This document shows positions 23,091 through 35,037 of a DNA stretch of 64,000 bases, piece after piece. Both the position numbers and the translations under genes were made by a program. The notes beneath the pieces are model-generated. The model saw only the letters and a list, made by a program, of their open reading frames with translations, was not told the DNA's origin and did no database searches. Source of the DNA: Sweltsa coloradensis (taxonomy: Eukaryota > Arthropoda > Insecta > Plecoptera > Chloroperlidae); NCBI GenBank assembly GCA_024449915.1, contig JAMZAV010003072.1:1-64000 (forward strand), given 5' to 3'. Position 1 is the stretch's first letter, and every line of letters begins with the position of its first letter.

Positions 23091-24419
23091 AGATGCTGAC
23101 GTTACCGGCGGGTGGATTGCAGCCAATCAGCGGTCCCCGATGTAACCAACCGGCCTATGCCCTCATAGATATTTTGGTTTTTATATGAATATTATCTAAT
23201 TTGCATAATTTGTCAATTTCCTGTAATTTGCATAATTTTTTAAATTTGTTTATTTTGCATCAGTGTTAATTCTTGTTTAATTTGCATAAGCAAATGCAAA
23301 CTAAAGGTTAGCTAGTCTGATCCGGCAACCAAGGGTTGCTTATTTCAAGAGTTTCAAAGTAAGTCTACGGCCGATGTTTTTGCCTTCGAGGCTAGAGTCG
23401 TCAGTGAATCTGACGAATCCTCCCATGTTAAATTTGTCGTGTTCTAAAATGTGCATCATATCGACAGTAGTCACTCAGGAATGTGAACCGTTAGCAAGAT
23501 GTCTACATCAGAGGAGGCGAATATCGATTTTCAATCCACCAATAAGGCCCCAGAACGGAGCCCGGGCAGTCAGTTTCATTTGAATTCGTTGGAAAGGACG
23601 AATGAACGAATAAGCAGAAAAGGGGTGGGGGTGGGGCCGGGGCATACGGAAAATTTGGGCCCAGGTTGGAGGCAGGGGCGGTACAGGGGGGGGGGGCGGG
23701 GGGGCGATCGCCCCCCCATGTTCTTTAAAAAATTTAAAAAAAAAAATGATTTATTATTTTTTTGTGCACCCCCAAAATGCACTCTAAAACCTATTTTCAA
23801 ATTTTCCCTGGCGGCGCTATTTATTTAAAACTCCCAATAAAAATCAACTTTCCTTTATGTTGTCAGAAATAATCAGTTTGCCTCTGAAATGTATCTGCAT
23901 CGGAAATAAAAAAATCATCAAAATTAATAAAATTTTGGAATTTATTTGTGCGTAATGCTTAACAATGCTTTCCAGACTTGTAGACACCCTGATTATGTAA
24001 GAGTGGGGTGGGGAGTGCCGTAGCTGGCCGGCTGCCAACTGATAAGCACAGCACACTTTATCATGCCAGGCCAGTCCCTAAGTGTCTAAATTTTACAAGA
24101 AAGGAAGGTCATTACTCAGCTGACCCTCTCGGCCCTTACTTATGGAAATTATTTCTGATAAATAAAAATAAATGACGCGTTTGACTGTCAGTTGGGAAAT
24201 GACATACATTAGCCTATACTTTGTCTTAACTCTAACTAAAATAAGTCATTTATAATATAGTTTGTAGATGATGTTTCTTTCTGCTATGTACGGTCATGGC
24301 CAATTTCTCGTCCGCCATCCTACATTTGCTCTTGGGACATGTAAACCACGAAAACCATGTCGGAGGGAAAGCTTCTGGGAAATCTCGAAGTATCATTTTA
24401 AAAATTTTTACGAACTTTC
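23091..24419. other. Intron, repeat-derived, no gene seen
   Basis: Between 23190 and 23300 the octamer-like word ATTTGCATAA recurs several times. At 23672-23720 CAGGGGCGGTACAGGGGG and GGGCGATCGCCC could be one end of a hAT element, but no partner was found. A block at 24070-24150 (AAGGAAGGTCATTACTCAGC) recurs at 39680-39740. Confidence 0.45.
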
Positions 24420-25760
24420 TACACTTTTTAGATTACTCCCTTTTTGACCCTGGTTAAACTTTGGGTGGAAGTTTAGTTTTTAAATGCTTTCATGTAGCTT
24501 CTTGGGTATATGGCTTTGGGCCTATTACAAATGGGATTGTATTTCCCTTTTTTCTGTTTCCCATCTTCTTGATCTAAATTGCAAGTTCACTATACTTGTA
24601 AATTTTTTTTTTTTCCCATGTATCTCGACGTTATGGCCTTGGGGACAGCAACGTCAATAAGGGTAGTTTCTTGTTTCTTCTTGTAAAATTAAAATTATAC
24701 CCGGGTTGTTGTGTTTGTATATTTTGGTCTGTAATAACTGTGCGGTCGTAAGATAATTTGAAATCTTTGCTATCTAGTCTTTCTCCTTTTTGTATTTGTA
24801 GTAAGGTGTTTGGTGTGTGTATAAATGGGGTTTTGTACTTGATTGCTAGTTTTTGGGGTGAAAAAGAACTCTTGGTTTATGTCTTAGAGTTAATCTGTTT
24901 GAAATAGTGCTGGCACCCGGATTGATTGTTCGATTGTTTCACCCCTTTCACTACTTTTCTACATTGTCGTTTACTGTCGCATTTTGTATATGTTTTTTTT
25001 TTATAATTTTTCATTGCAATACTTTGTCTTGAATGCCACAAAAACCTTCTGTTCCTAAAAATATTTCCCCGTTGTTTAACCCACCTTTTGATGCTTTAAT
25101 ATCTACGTGACCTTTGTGTAGTTCATCATAATGTCTCTTGTGTGGGTCTTTTCTGAGAACGTTACTCTTTTGAAGCGTCATTATGGGGTTCCCCTTGTAA
25201 TTGACTTTTTCGTTTGCTAGATTGAGTAATTAAAAGATTTGTCCTAGCACCACAGCCCTATGCAGTGTTTTTTTGGGTTGCTCTTTGAAAAAAAATATTT
25301 TTTTAAAAATTCTAGTTGTTTATAATAAAGTTTTCAGATAAAGTAGGCCTCGCCCTCCTTTTCTTTTGGGAAGTGTCAATCTCTCTATTGCTGATTTTGG
25401 GATGATGTTTCTGTTTTTGGGAAAAAGTGTATACAGTTAATATTTCCAGCGGGGGGTGTCTGTCTGTGTCCTTTAATGATTCCGAATGAATATGTCAGTA
25501 CTGTATAGCTTTGTATTTTTGCTGGGGACTTGTTTCCCGTTTAGTTGCATCTTGGGGAAAGATTTTAGGCTTTTTGTATGTTCCATCTTTTTTTCTTTCA
25601 TTACTTTGTTCAATTCTGGCAGTTTGTGAGAACCAAAAATTTTGTATATACTTCATTATCACCCATTACCCCCAATCCTATTTCCATCTCTAGTTTGGAA
25701 CTTTCTCCCTGCAACCTTACCCTTTTCGATATGTAGCTCGGCTATTGTACCACCTCGGGG
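24420..25760 (-). mobile_element. R4/Dong-like LINE remnant with restriction-like endonuclease
   Basis: In minus-strand frames, the region from about 25740 down reads SKLEMEIG, then a thumb-like LLYNKQ block, EIFLGTEGF...IQDKV near 25050, and a Cys/His remnant (SGCQHYF) near 24900. It then reads a type II-like PD...D...K segment near 24620-24760 where DRTVI, NNPGI and VAVP lie in order. This order, CCHC knuckle then PD-(D/E)xK nuclease after the RT, is the layout of early-branching LINEs such as R4/Dong. All is in broken frames and homopolymers are noisy. Confidence 0.65.
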
Positions 25761-25767
25761 CCCGATA

Positions 25768-26053
25768 ATTTGAAAAGTCGAAGAAACATTTGAAAATTTT
25801 GCTAAAATGAAAGAAGGCCTTTAAAATAACAGAAAAAAAATTGTGAATTTTTTTGGGCGGGACATAACCTCACTTTTGGAAATTATATTTAGATTTTTGG
25901 ACAAAAGTGGAAAAAAATCTAAATCTAATTTCCAAAAGTAAGGGTATGTCCCGCCCCAAAAAAAAAATCACATTTTTTTTCTGTTATTCTAATGGCCTTC
26001 TTCCATTCAGCAAACTTTTCAGACATGTTTCTTCGACTTTTAAATTATCGCCA
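25768..26053. repeat. Imperfect inverted repeat (about 130-bp arms)
   Basis: The left arm 25768-25900 (CGATAATTTGAAAAGTCGAAG, GAAGAAGGCC, GGGCGGGACATA) is complementary with small gaps to 25925-26053 (TATGTCCCGCCC, GGCCTTCTTCCATTC, CTTCGACTTTTAAATTATCG). The centre repeats AGATTTTTGGACAAAAGTGG/AAAATCTAAATCTAATTTCC. It is probably a decayed hairpin MITE. Confidence 0.8.
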
Positions 26054-26479
26054 AGGTGGAAAATAGCCTTACACTTTCTATCGAAACTCCATACAGATAT
26101 CTTGACTAATTCAAATGTATACTATTGTTAAACTTTTAGTTGAAAAAAAATTTGATGCATAAAACTTTAGGTCATCCATAAGAATGGGTGAAATTGTGTA
26201 CTATCATATTATTGTCCTTAATTTTAAATCCTAAGATTCATTAAAGGGTTTTTAAACCGCTAACTAAAAAAATATATTTCATTCAGGCTAACTAGAAATG
26301 AATTTAGCAATCAACAGAAAAATTTTGGGGGCCCCCCCTGACCCCCCAAAAAATTGTCAAACAGACATTTTCGAGCTGGTCCCATCGGCAAAATCTCCCA
26401 TAAGAAATAACATGGGGACATCTTTATGCCCGTGACCTTGGGGGATTTTGTAAAAAAAATTTTGGGTCATTATTGACGT

Positions 26480-26718
26480 TTATGCCCTCTTTTCTACTAA
26501 TTGTACAACCTGACATTTTATTTATTTAGAAGGCTGTGCTTCCAACCACCACCAATAGTTATTTTTGATCTTGTTAAAGCAAAAAGAAAAATAAAAGGGT
26601 CAAACTCTCTCAACTGCGGGTTTGGGAAAGCAATTTTTTCTCTGTTTCCTTTAAATGTAAAACTCAATAAATGTTTTTTATTATTTTACTCGAATATGTA
26701 TTCATTATGACTTCCAAG
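26480..26718 (+). repeat. 5' LTR (remnant, 3' part)
   Basis: It matches the right repeat from about GACATTTTA to GACTTCCA. The first part, seen in front of the right copy at about 30620-30765, is missing or unrecognisable here. The primer-binding-like site begins immediately downstream. Confidence 0.75.
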
Positions 26719-26959
26719 TGGTGCCCCCGACGTGATCTATCAACGGGGTAGGAAAATGACTTTCAAAAGTTCGATGGAAGTTCAGTTTCATTTTGTTTTT
26801 TTTTTGTGTGTGAAGGCATTTTTGATGTTTCGTGTTGCTCATCAAAATCTTTTCCCAATTAACCCAAAAAAAAACGACAAAATGCTTCATCCGCAATAAG
26901 CACCTGTTTCAGTCATAAAAAGGGGAAAAAGTTCCACCTTTTTGGGGGCAAATGACCCT

Positions 26960-27630
26960 TTTTGTGGTTTGCGCAAATTGGAATCAATTTGATTTAGCAG
27001 GGATTCGCAGATTCACAAAATTTAATTTGCAGCAAGCGCTCTTAAACAACGGGTACGCCTCGAGGGTACGCGACATCATCGTCAAGCCCCAAGCGTGGGT
27101 AAATTGACTTTTTAAAACGATCTTTCGTGGGTTCTCGCCATCGCCCGAACACGATTAAACAAATTAAACATGATTTTGGGGTGTGGTAACCTTCCGAATT
27201 TCTGTTCCCCTACGCATTTAGCTGGGTCAGAGGTAAAAAACAAGTGTTACAACATTGGGGTTTTTGAACCTTGCCCCCCCGATGCAAAACATTTTGGTTT
27301 CATCCCCACCTGATCCCTTGATGCACTCGCAGTGATTGCTGACAGAATCATGAATTGGCCCCACCTCTCCTCGGTAGGTTGTCGACACTTCAAACGCATT
27401 TGGAGGATTTCACGACAATCGCGCGCTACCAACAATCGAACTCACAGCCATCTTGCTCGCACGATCAAACGACTTGCGTCTACCAAAACTCAAAAACGCA
27501 ATACGAAAACACCACAGATGAATTTTTGTCCCCCGGGAAATAGGGCGCCAGGAAAGGTCGTGCCGAAAACCATGAAATTTTGTGAAAAAAACTACGCGGG
27601 CATCAGAAAAATGCGGCAAAAACCTGCCCA
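26960..27630 (+). pseudogene. Gypsy gag remnant
   Basis: Plus-strand segments resemble a capsid: an acidic VRDIIV-like piece at about 27060-27090 and ALAVIADRIMNWP at 27320-27360, which matches the C-terminal capsid LAxxADRI(M) motif of Gypsy Gag proteins. A basic, Cys-containing stretch around 27570-27630 may be the nucleocapsid. The ORF at 27332-27712 preserves part of it. Frames are broken. Confidence 0.6.
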
Positions 27631-27639
27631 AACCCTCCC

Positions 27640-27960
27640 CTCTCTTTGTGATGACATTCTGATCAACGTCAGTTCTGGTCGACCCGGGTCGTCTGTGTGG
27701 GGATCCACGTAAGCTCATCAAGGGACCTCGCAACGATCAAAATACGAGCTTTTCGCGGCTAAAGGGTCAGTCTTGCGACTTATGGAAACCTCACTTCAAC
27801 CTCAACTTGGGACTCAAACGCGAGTTCTCTGGCGTTTCGTCGTTGCCGACGTATCCAACCAATCATCGAGTTGACTTCTTATCCCTTCTATACCTACTTG
27901 TTTCGCCCGCAATCGAAGGTTAGTTGATTGTGCCTCATCACTTCCTCCTGGTAAGTTTTC
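27640..27960 (+). pseudogene. Gypsy protease remnant
   Basis: The section reads a V(D/L)PG-like active-site remnant near 27670-27685, a TSLQPQLGTQ-type strand near 27790, FVVADVS-like and VDFL-like pieces at 27835-27880, and NRRLVDCASSLPP at 27910-27945. This is the order of a retroviral-type aspartic protease. The catalytic DTG is not intact. Confidence 0.55.
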
Positions 27961-28089
27961 TACCCCGCCAAAAACATTTCAAGGCATCGTGGAGGGGTTT
28001 GTTACCACCATCCCTTTAATGAGTTTTTTCCGGGCATTCAAGCCCCAGGTATTTTGTGTGACATTAAACACGGGCCATGCTCATATTCA

Positions 28090-28860
28090 CACCACCTGGA
28101 CTCCCAAAATTTGCAGCCTCACGTCCCGGGACCCGACCGTCTGCAGATTGCCAAGACCGAATTTATATGTGCTCAAACGGTGTCCAAGGGGTTCATCTAG
28201 CAGCTGGTCTGCTGCCCTTCCCTCGTTCCGAAGAAGGAAATCATGGAGGCCATCGGCGACTACAGACCTTTGAATGATGAAAATTTCCCGACAGGTATCC
28301 GGTTTCCCCACATACAAGATTTTTCTCATCGCTTGCTGGAAGTCCGTGTTCTCGACCCCTAGATTTAGGTCCGGGCTTACAAACAGATTCCAGTTGCTCC
28401 AAAAGATATACAAAACTGCCATAACGACTCCGTTTGGCCTATTTAAAATTTTTTTATATGGGTTTTGGTTTTGGGGAAACCCCCCCAAACATTTCAGAGG
28501 TTTCGACGAAGCCATTCGAGACCAGATTTTTGTCTAGCCTCATCGATGACTTTTTATCGCTTCACGTCACCGGAAAACACGGAAAAACCTACGCCCACTC
28601 TTTGCACCTTATCGAGTCGGTGTCCTGATAAACACTTCAAAAACATTTTGGTGTTTCCAGGGGAATTTCCTTGGGCACAACCCCCTCAAAGCCAGTGGAC
28701 ACGACCTCTCGAAGATAAAGGTCGATGCTTCGTTTTTTTTTTCCCCAACCCAGCAACATTAGGGAACACGACATTTTTTTTTGGGATGATAAATTTTTTC
28801 GTCGTTCATGCCATCGCAGCCCGCTTCAGGGACCCCTCAACGACCCCTTGTCGGTGCTGA
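28090..28860 (+). pseudogene. Gypsy reverse transcriptase remnant
   Basis: In shifting frames: APDRLQIAKTEF (28125-28165), a DYRPLND motif (28255-28275), PHIQDF near 28305, TAITTPFGLF (28415-28445), TFQRF near 28485, the catalytic IDD (28543-28551) and FLGMINF (28780-28800). These follow the order of Ty3/Gypsy RT. Numerous frameshifts sit in homopolymers such as TTTTTTT and CCCCCCC. Confidence 0.8.
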
Positions 28861-28869
28861 TGCTTCAGG

Positions 28870-29345
28870 GAAAATGCCCATCGTTTGGGCGCCCAAACTG
28901 TTAAAAACTTTGATTTAATGTAAGCGTAGTCTCTCACAAAGGGACACTTCTTGTGCACCCTGACTCTAGGCAGACTTGCAATCGTCGCTGATGCCCCCTG
29001 ACAGGGGGCATTGGACCCTTCTTACCAGAAAAAAGGGTTTTTGGTTTTCAACCACTACGTTTTTTCCCCGCGAAAGCTGAATACGCGCAAAGTAATTAGG
29101 GGGCATAGACGTGGTCCCCGCATCTACGAGGCAAAAACCTACTTCCGTCTATGGGGGAAACCAGGGCGTTCGCAAACTCAACCCACCACAAGCCATTGAT
29201 ATTTGCTTCAAGCAAAATCTGACAAGTGTTCCCCCGAATTTCGTTACCCTTCTAATTTGGCAATTTTTTAACAGACATTCGGCAGTTCCCGGTACGGAAA
29301 AAAGTCGTTCCGTTCTCTGTCCAGGGGGAAGCGAAGCGATCTCGG
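28870..29345 (+). pseudogene. Gypsy RNase H remnant
   Basis: It includes AIVADAP (28979-29000) in place of the usual VADAS strand with the first catalytic Asp, a FSPRKLN segment (29061-29080), IYEAKTYFRLW (29125-29160), a KPLT-like region after 29170, and VPGTEK (29287-29305) near the end of the connection to integrase. Frames are broken. Confidence 0.7.
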
Positions 29346-29439
29346 CCCCTGGAGTAATGAACAAATTGCCCAAACCCAATTAACAATCCCAAACCCAAGC
29401 GTTTTTCCATTCGACACGCCTCAATGAAAAGTCGGGCCT

Positions 29440-30560
29440 TTTGACACAGACCTTTTCGATATACTGTGACACATCCCCGCAAAAGACCGACCTTTCGTGC
29501 CATTACTCCCACGCCAGGTGTTTGACAGTCTTTATACTGTTCCCTCCCGGTGTTTCTGCCTCAGTCCGTCTTTTTCTCAAGGGCCTACGTCTTTTGGGCC
29601 CTTTATAAAAAAAAGACTGCAAGGAGTGGGCAAAGGGCCCGCATAGCGTGTCAGAGATCAAAAGGCACACGACACGTCTCGACACCTGTTAACATTTCCG
29701 CTCCAGGACGCTCGTTTTACCATATCCACTCGTCTGGGGGGTCCTCGTCCCCCGAGTCACTGGATTTCGTTCCTGCTTAAAAGCTGATCGATTTACTCGT
29801 TGGCCCGGGAAACTTCCTTTATCCCATCACTGCGGATACGTTTTCTTTTGCCCTCATCACGGCGAAAAAATCGCATTTTTTTTGGCGCCCCCTTTGGATC
29901 ACTACCATCAAAGGGCCGGGGTTTTTGGGCAGCCCTTTTCAGGGCCTAAACCCCCTTTAGGCACTACTCTCATCCGAAATACAGCGTACCCCCCTGCCCC
30001 CAAAGGGATGGTCGAACCCTCAATCGCCAGCCCCAAAGGGCCCACTCAAAATCCATGAAAAGGATCCTGGGCCGATAAATTGCCCTGGGGCATTTTTGGG
30101 CAAATCGATCAGCATGGAAAGAGGATATAAAAAACTACATCTGCCCAGTTGGGGTCGGAACTACTCTCATTTTTTCCAGGAGAAAATTTGTCGCCTCCGC
30201 GTCAAAGCCGAAGCCATCAGAGTACGTCACCCCACCCCAAAGACTCCAACTCCCCTCACGCCCTACCCGACACGGGCAAAACGATGTATTTTTGTTCACC
30301 TCGCAACATGTTCCCATTTTGGGGGGGGGGCCATGACGCTGTCCGAAATCCGTTTAGCAACCCTATGACGGGCCATAAAAAGAATCATGCAGGGACGAGA
30401 ATATTTCACTATTCTGCGTTAGGGGAAAAAAGTGGTAGTATCCATAGTCGGTTGAAACCTGCCTTTATTCTTGACAGCACAGTCGTGATACCGCACAACC
30501 CTCGACCAAAAACCCTTCAAACTAATCGACCGAACATCAAGCACTTCCCCGGGTACCTAG
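29440..30560 (+). pseudogene. Gypsy integrase remnant and pol end
   Basis: A zinc-finger piece CQRSKGTRHVSTPV is at 29640-29690. The core follows: DRFTRWPG at 29788-29812, an ITTIKG segment at 29895-29915 where the second Asp is lost, WADKLPWG at 30069-30095 and PPRQSRSHQS at 30190-30225. The end region RLKPAF (30450-30470) resembles the GPY/F-type C-terminal domain. The frame ends near 30564, followed by a G-rich stretch and the right LTR. Confidence 0.75.
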
Positions 30561-30764
30561 GATAGTACCTGCCTCCGTTTTCCCCAAAATTTTGGATCAA
30601 AATCCGCCATCCCCTCTTTGGGCGGGACTTAGCTGCCGTCACTGCTACCCACCATAGTCCGAACGAGCAGGAAATCGCGTGTGCGCACCGCTCGCCTCGG
30701 CACATAGGTTTCTTTCCCTCGCACGCTCGTTCACTGGGGGGGGGTCCTTAGTGACCTACTTTAT

Positions 30765-30995
30765 CTCTATTGTAAACCCGACATTTTACTTATTTAGATG
30801 GTGTACTTTCAAAAACCCCCAGCCCAAAGTTATGTTTGATCATTGTTGAGCTAAAAAACAAAAAAAGTCTAACTCTCTCAAATCTGGTTGGAAAGCAGAG
30901 GGGTTTTTTTCTGTAGTCCTTTTAAATTGAAAATCATAAAAGTTATTATTGCTTACTCGAAAAATGTATTCATTATGACTTCCACAAAGTACTCT
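30765..30995 (+). repeat. 3' LTR
   Basis: It is the partner of 26480-26718, ending in the same ATGTATTCATTATGACTTCCA. A Cys/CG-rich stretch at 30620-30760 may be its U3 part (CACGCTCG, CTCGCCTCGGC) but has no counterpart on the left. A start anywhere from 30625 to 30765 is possible. Confidence 0.7.
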
Positions 30996-32715
30996 ACAGC
31001 CTTTTTGTAAATTCTCTATATTTTGTTTTGTAATTTGGGGAAGTAGTTCGGGTCAAAATAGCTGATTTCCAACATGGGGGTGATTTTGGAAAGCATTTTT
31101 TGCGTGTTTGGGTATATTTGGGCCAGTTTTTAAAACATGATGTTATAAAGGGGGGTTTTAGTTGGGACTATGCCTATATCTTTGTGGACAAAAAAAAAGG
31201 TTAAAGCCGATTTAGAAATTTCCCAAAACACCCAATTTCGCAAAATTTTTGGATCAAAAAAAATTAAAAAAATTTGTTTAAACACAGTTACACAATATAA
31301 ATTTTTTTAAAATGTCCTTTTTTGGTAGTATTGTGCTATAGATCACGTGGTAAAAATAATTTTTTGGGGTTTTTTCCCCCTTTAAAGCATTTTTGCGACA
31401 GTGGGGTTTAAAACAGACAAACCATAATGCGCTAAATGATTATTATTATTATAGGGGTTTTTTTTGTTAAAAACCCCCCCTCTTACATTTTCGTCCTGGG
31501 AAAACCCAGGCCCGCCCAGCCAAAATTTTTTATTTATTATTATAGGAAGCTTCGCAAACCTTTTTTTATCGCGTTGAGGGTGGCTTTTTTTAAATTTTAA
31601 AAAGTTAATTTAATTTAAAATAAAAAAAACTATTAACACGGCCCATAAAAACAAAACATTAGGTCTGTTGGGTCTTTATTGTTTGTAAAAAAGCTGTGAG
31701 AATGGTATAAATTTTCCCGTGAAATTTTCATACAAGGGGCGAGAAAGATCTAAAACTATATTTTCGTGCTATTTGGGCGGATTCTGACCAAACGGGGGGG
31801 GCTACAACTTCATATTTTCCCTGGACATTAAGGTTAGGTGTGTATTATTTTTAAAAAAAAAGTTAAAAAAATTGCCAAATCAAAAATAAAGGTTTTAATA
31901 TTTAACACCTCAAAAAACTCAAATTAAAACCTTTATTTCTATAGATTCTGGCTAACTTCTTCAACTTTTTCTTTCAAACGTCAATACATCACCATTACCT
32001 TAAGAGCGTGCACCACCTGCGTTTTAGGCATTTTGCTGTTTGCTCGGCTGAATGACACCACAGTTGTTAGAAATTTTGAACATATCTCACGAAAGTGGAA
32101 ATAAATTAATAAATGTCTCTATTGTAACACATTCCTAAAATTTGTTTTGAAATAATTTATAAAAAATAAATTAGATTTCACGAATTTCAATTTTGTTCAT
32201 AAGTCCAAAATTGACTATATTCGTGAATTTTTTCTGGCTGATCAAGACAAAATTTTAAAAAATCTACGACTGTAAGAACGTCCATGTATGCTTTATTGAC
32301 AAGTTTGCAAAATTGTATATACATAGGATGCTCCTTGGCCGAGCGAACCGCTATTTATACTAACTGTCAAAAGGGTGGTAAAACCTCTTAATGTGCATGT
32401 GAAATATGAACGTTGTAGCCCCACCCGTTTGGTCAGAATCGGCCCAAATGTCACAAAAATATCGCACTAAAAATCCTAAAATTACGATATTCGTGAGAAA
32501 TATTTCTTCGATTGTGCCCAAAAACTTAGCAAGTCTAAGTTCAGAGATTTCGAAGGTCCCCTCAAATTTTCATCAAGATCGCATAATATGCCATTTGCCC
32601 GGCGGTAGAGAGGGAACAAACAGACAGAAAAAAAAAAAAAAAAACAAACAAACAAAAAAAACACCCGAGCTAAAATTTTTTGGGGGTTGGTGAAATTGAA
32701 GTCTTTGCTTCGCTC
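30996..32715. repeat. Dispersed repeat remnants
   Basis: At 31544-31600 AGGAAGCTTCGCAAAC...GCGTTGAGGG matches the complement of 54530-54575 and 56545-56585. At 32690-32720 GAAGTCTTTGCTTCGCTCATCC matches the opposite side of that family. Blocks GTAGCCCCACCCGTTTGGTCAG (32414) and its inverted version (31780-31810) also lie here. Low-quality homopolymer runs are frequent. No coding sequence was seen. Confidence 0.55.
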
Positions 32716-32721
32716 ATCCAA

Positions 32722-32739
32722 TTATTATTATTATTATTA

Positions 32740-32775
<36 letters not shown>

Positions 32776-32800
32776 CATTATTATTATTATTATTATTTAT
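32722..32800. repeat. (TTA)n microsatellite, LINE tail
   Basis: Long ATT/TTA repeat. On the minus strand it is (AAT)n directly after AATAAATAA, so it is probably the tail of the LINE fragment at 32801-33420. Confidence 0.9.
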
Positions 32801-33420
32801 TTTCAAGATGTCTGGATTACAAAAAATAGGTACATATTGCTTGCTGGTGGCAAGAGTAGAGCAAGGCCCCATAACACAATGTGCCTTACCACCAGTTTAA
32901 TATCTAAATGTTAAATTTAACAGCAGCTTTATACAGTAACAATATATGCAAGCAATATACTACAGTTAACCTAATAGGCCTATAACAAATGGGTATAGAA
33001 ATATATAATATATATAATTATATATCGGTGATGGGTTTGATGGGAAGGAGGGAAGCAATTAATATACATTTTGTGAGTTTGTAATGGGTGCATCTGTGTT
33101 TCATACGTTTTTGTTCAGTGATTGTATGTGTGCGAGTGTGAGTGTGATGGGAGTGTGAATGAATGAGTGTGGGTGTACGTGTTTCTGGTCTAAACCATTT
33201 ATCTAGTAGGCCACACCTCAAGTGAGCACAAAAAGATTTAATTTTGCTCAATTGTAGTATGGAGAGAAAAATTGGCGAAGAAGAATCAACGTTTATATCA
33301 GTTGCCGCGCAAAAGGAAACAAGCTGAACTTGTACTCCATACAAAAACTTGGTTTCGACAAATTTACATTTTCCCGGGTATGATATTCGCAAACACTTTT
33401 TTCTAAAACGACAAAATGTT
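32801..33420 (-). mobile_element. 5'-truncated LINE 3' end (CR1-like)
   Basis: On the minus strand the fragment reads a short ORF (33392-33018) with a C-terminal segment LRCGLLDKWFRPETRT, then a UTR with GTGGTAAGGCACATTGTG and CTTGAAAATAAATAATAAT. This is the polymerase-end layout of CR1-like elements. Only the last 0.6 kb remains. Identification rests mainly on the tail. Confidence 0.5.
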
Positions 33421-33603
33421 CACTCTAAACCAACCTCTTTCTAAAATTTTTTGCCGTCTGTAAGCGCAATATGTTATGGGGGGTCCGCCCCCATATGTGC
33501 AGTTTACGCAATTTATTTTCCCTTTCCACACGTAAGGGTTAGAGTGCCGAAATTGGCCCTGCCTCACAATTTGTCCTGTATGCCATTTGAGGTCATTTGA
33601 CAC

Positions 33604-34467
33604 CAGGGGCGGCTCGTGAGTTATGATTGTGGGGTTGCACATAATTTCGAAGTCTTATTCTGCGGGAAACAAAGGGGTCTGGGGCGCAGCCCCAGCCGTC
33701 GGAGGCGAAAAAATGTTTAGACACTAATGGTCTGAAGTACCCGGAAAACGACTTTAGAATATATTTTTCGAATTTATTGGTTGGGAAAAACTCCCCTATG
33801 TGTAATTGTTAATTATGGAAAACCACTTAGAATATTAATTATTATATGCTTCATTAAAATATTACACTCCCGAATAATGTCCCTTCAACTCCTCCGACAC
33901 GCGCCTCAAACATTTCTAATTATTGTTCGTCCAATGGTCGTTTTAAAAAACTGTTTTTCACTTCACGGCACGATAATATTTTAGCACTGGTCTCACTTGA
34001 AAACTGCAGTTAATCTCACTTCACCAACCCTGTTACGAACAACTTTCTCACTCAACTTCTGGCTACTGACAGTGACCGTGAGTGTGGGGGTGAATGAATG
34101 GTGCGAGCAAAATACCAAGGCAATTGAATGGAAGTAACGGGTTTTGACCCATGTGCACGTGCACCTAACCCAGCTATACCAGACGTTGTAAATTCAAAAG
34201 ACCACCTGAGGCGAGTTCTACTGTCCGATCCGTATAAAACCATGTAAGACTGTGTGCACATTCAGAGTGACAACCCCCCAGCGGCAGCACTTACTGCAGA
34301 ATGACTCCTGCCGAATATGCCTTGCTCTGGGCCGGCCAAAATATCCATACAAGCAATCCAACAATTTATTGGGAATATTACGAGATTGGATTCGAAACCT
34401 TAAATTTGGAATTTAGTTCGCGCAGATATTTGGGGGTGCGCGTGCACCTATACATGAGCCGCCCCTG
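33604..34467. mobile_element. hAT MITE, 864 bp
   Basis: Ends CAGGGGCGGCTCGTG and, inverted, GAGCCGCCCCTG are flanked by a perfect 8-bp duplication TTTGACAC (33596-33603 and 34468-34475), diagnostic of hAT. About 70 bp inside is the module GGGGTCTGGGGCGCAGCCC, shared with the element at 36127. No transposase ORF is present. Confidence 0.93.
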
Positions 34468-34475
34468 TTTGACAC

Positions 34476-35037
34476 TGTTATACCCAGGATTTTCATCACT
34501 GAAACAGTGCCAATAACTTTCCCATTTATGGTGGAAATCAGCCCAATTGGCAATGAAGGATTTCTATTTTCTGCATAGAGGCAGAGGCAGATATTTGAGT
34601 GAAAATAAAAGCAAATTTTTGTTTTTATTATGCCCAAAAGTGGTGAATTGGTGGTGAAAATAATTCAACATTTAGGTGAAAGCTCTATTATCTCTTTACC
34701 AGATGTTTTCAAAATTTTGGGTGTAGAATGTTTTAAGGACTTGCAGATATCAATGAAATGTAGTTATGGGGATTCAGACACAGTTATTAGTTAGTGGCAG
34801 AACTTATTCTCATCTTTGTTTTTCTTTTACCCAAAAGCGGTGAAATGGTGATGAAAAATAATTTATAGAACGGATTTTATCGGTGAAAATTCGTTTTTAC
34901 CGTAAATACCTGCCTCTGTCTTGTACATAGGGAATCAAAAATAAAGGCCAACTAGTGCCTAAATGTCAAAATAACTAACACAATTTAACAAATCCCCAAA
35001 AAGTTAAAATAATATGTAGGCTAGGGAGGCAACATAC
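34476..35037. other. Intron, no gene seen
   Basis: Two short repeats of a GGTGAA(A/T)TGGTG(A/G)TGAAAATAATT type word occur near 34630-34665 and 34840-34865. No element was defined. Confidence 0.4.

Larger units (their letters stand above)
26480..30995 (+). mobile_element. Ty3/Gypsy LTR retrotransposon, decayed
   Basis: Two direct repeats (26480-26718 and 30765-30995) share TAATTGTA/TATTGTA..., GACATTTTA, TTTATTTAGA, AACTCTCTCAA and ATGTATTCATTATGACTTCCA. They flank gag, protease, RT, RNase H and integrase remnants in plus-strand order. A tRNA-primer-like site (TGGTGCCCCCGACGTGATC) follows the left repeat at 26719. A purine run GGGGGGGGG at 30736 precedes the right one. The coding part is recognisable end to end but broken by dozens of indels, many in homopolymers. 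The pol order RT-RNaseH-IN separates it from Copia. Confidence 0.85.

Noticed and set aside
27247..30705. Many overlapping ORFs on the minus strand of the Gypsy region
   Set aside because: They are shadows. Recognisable domains are all on the plus strand.
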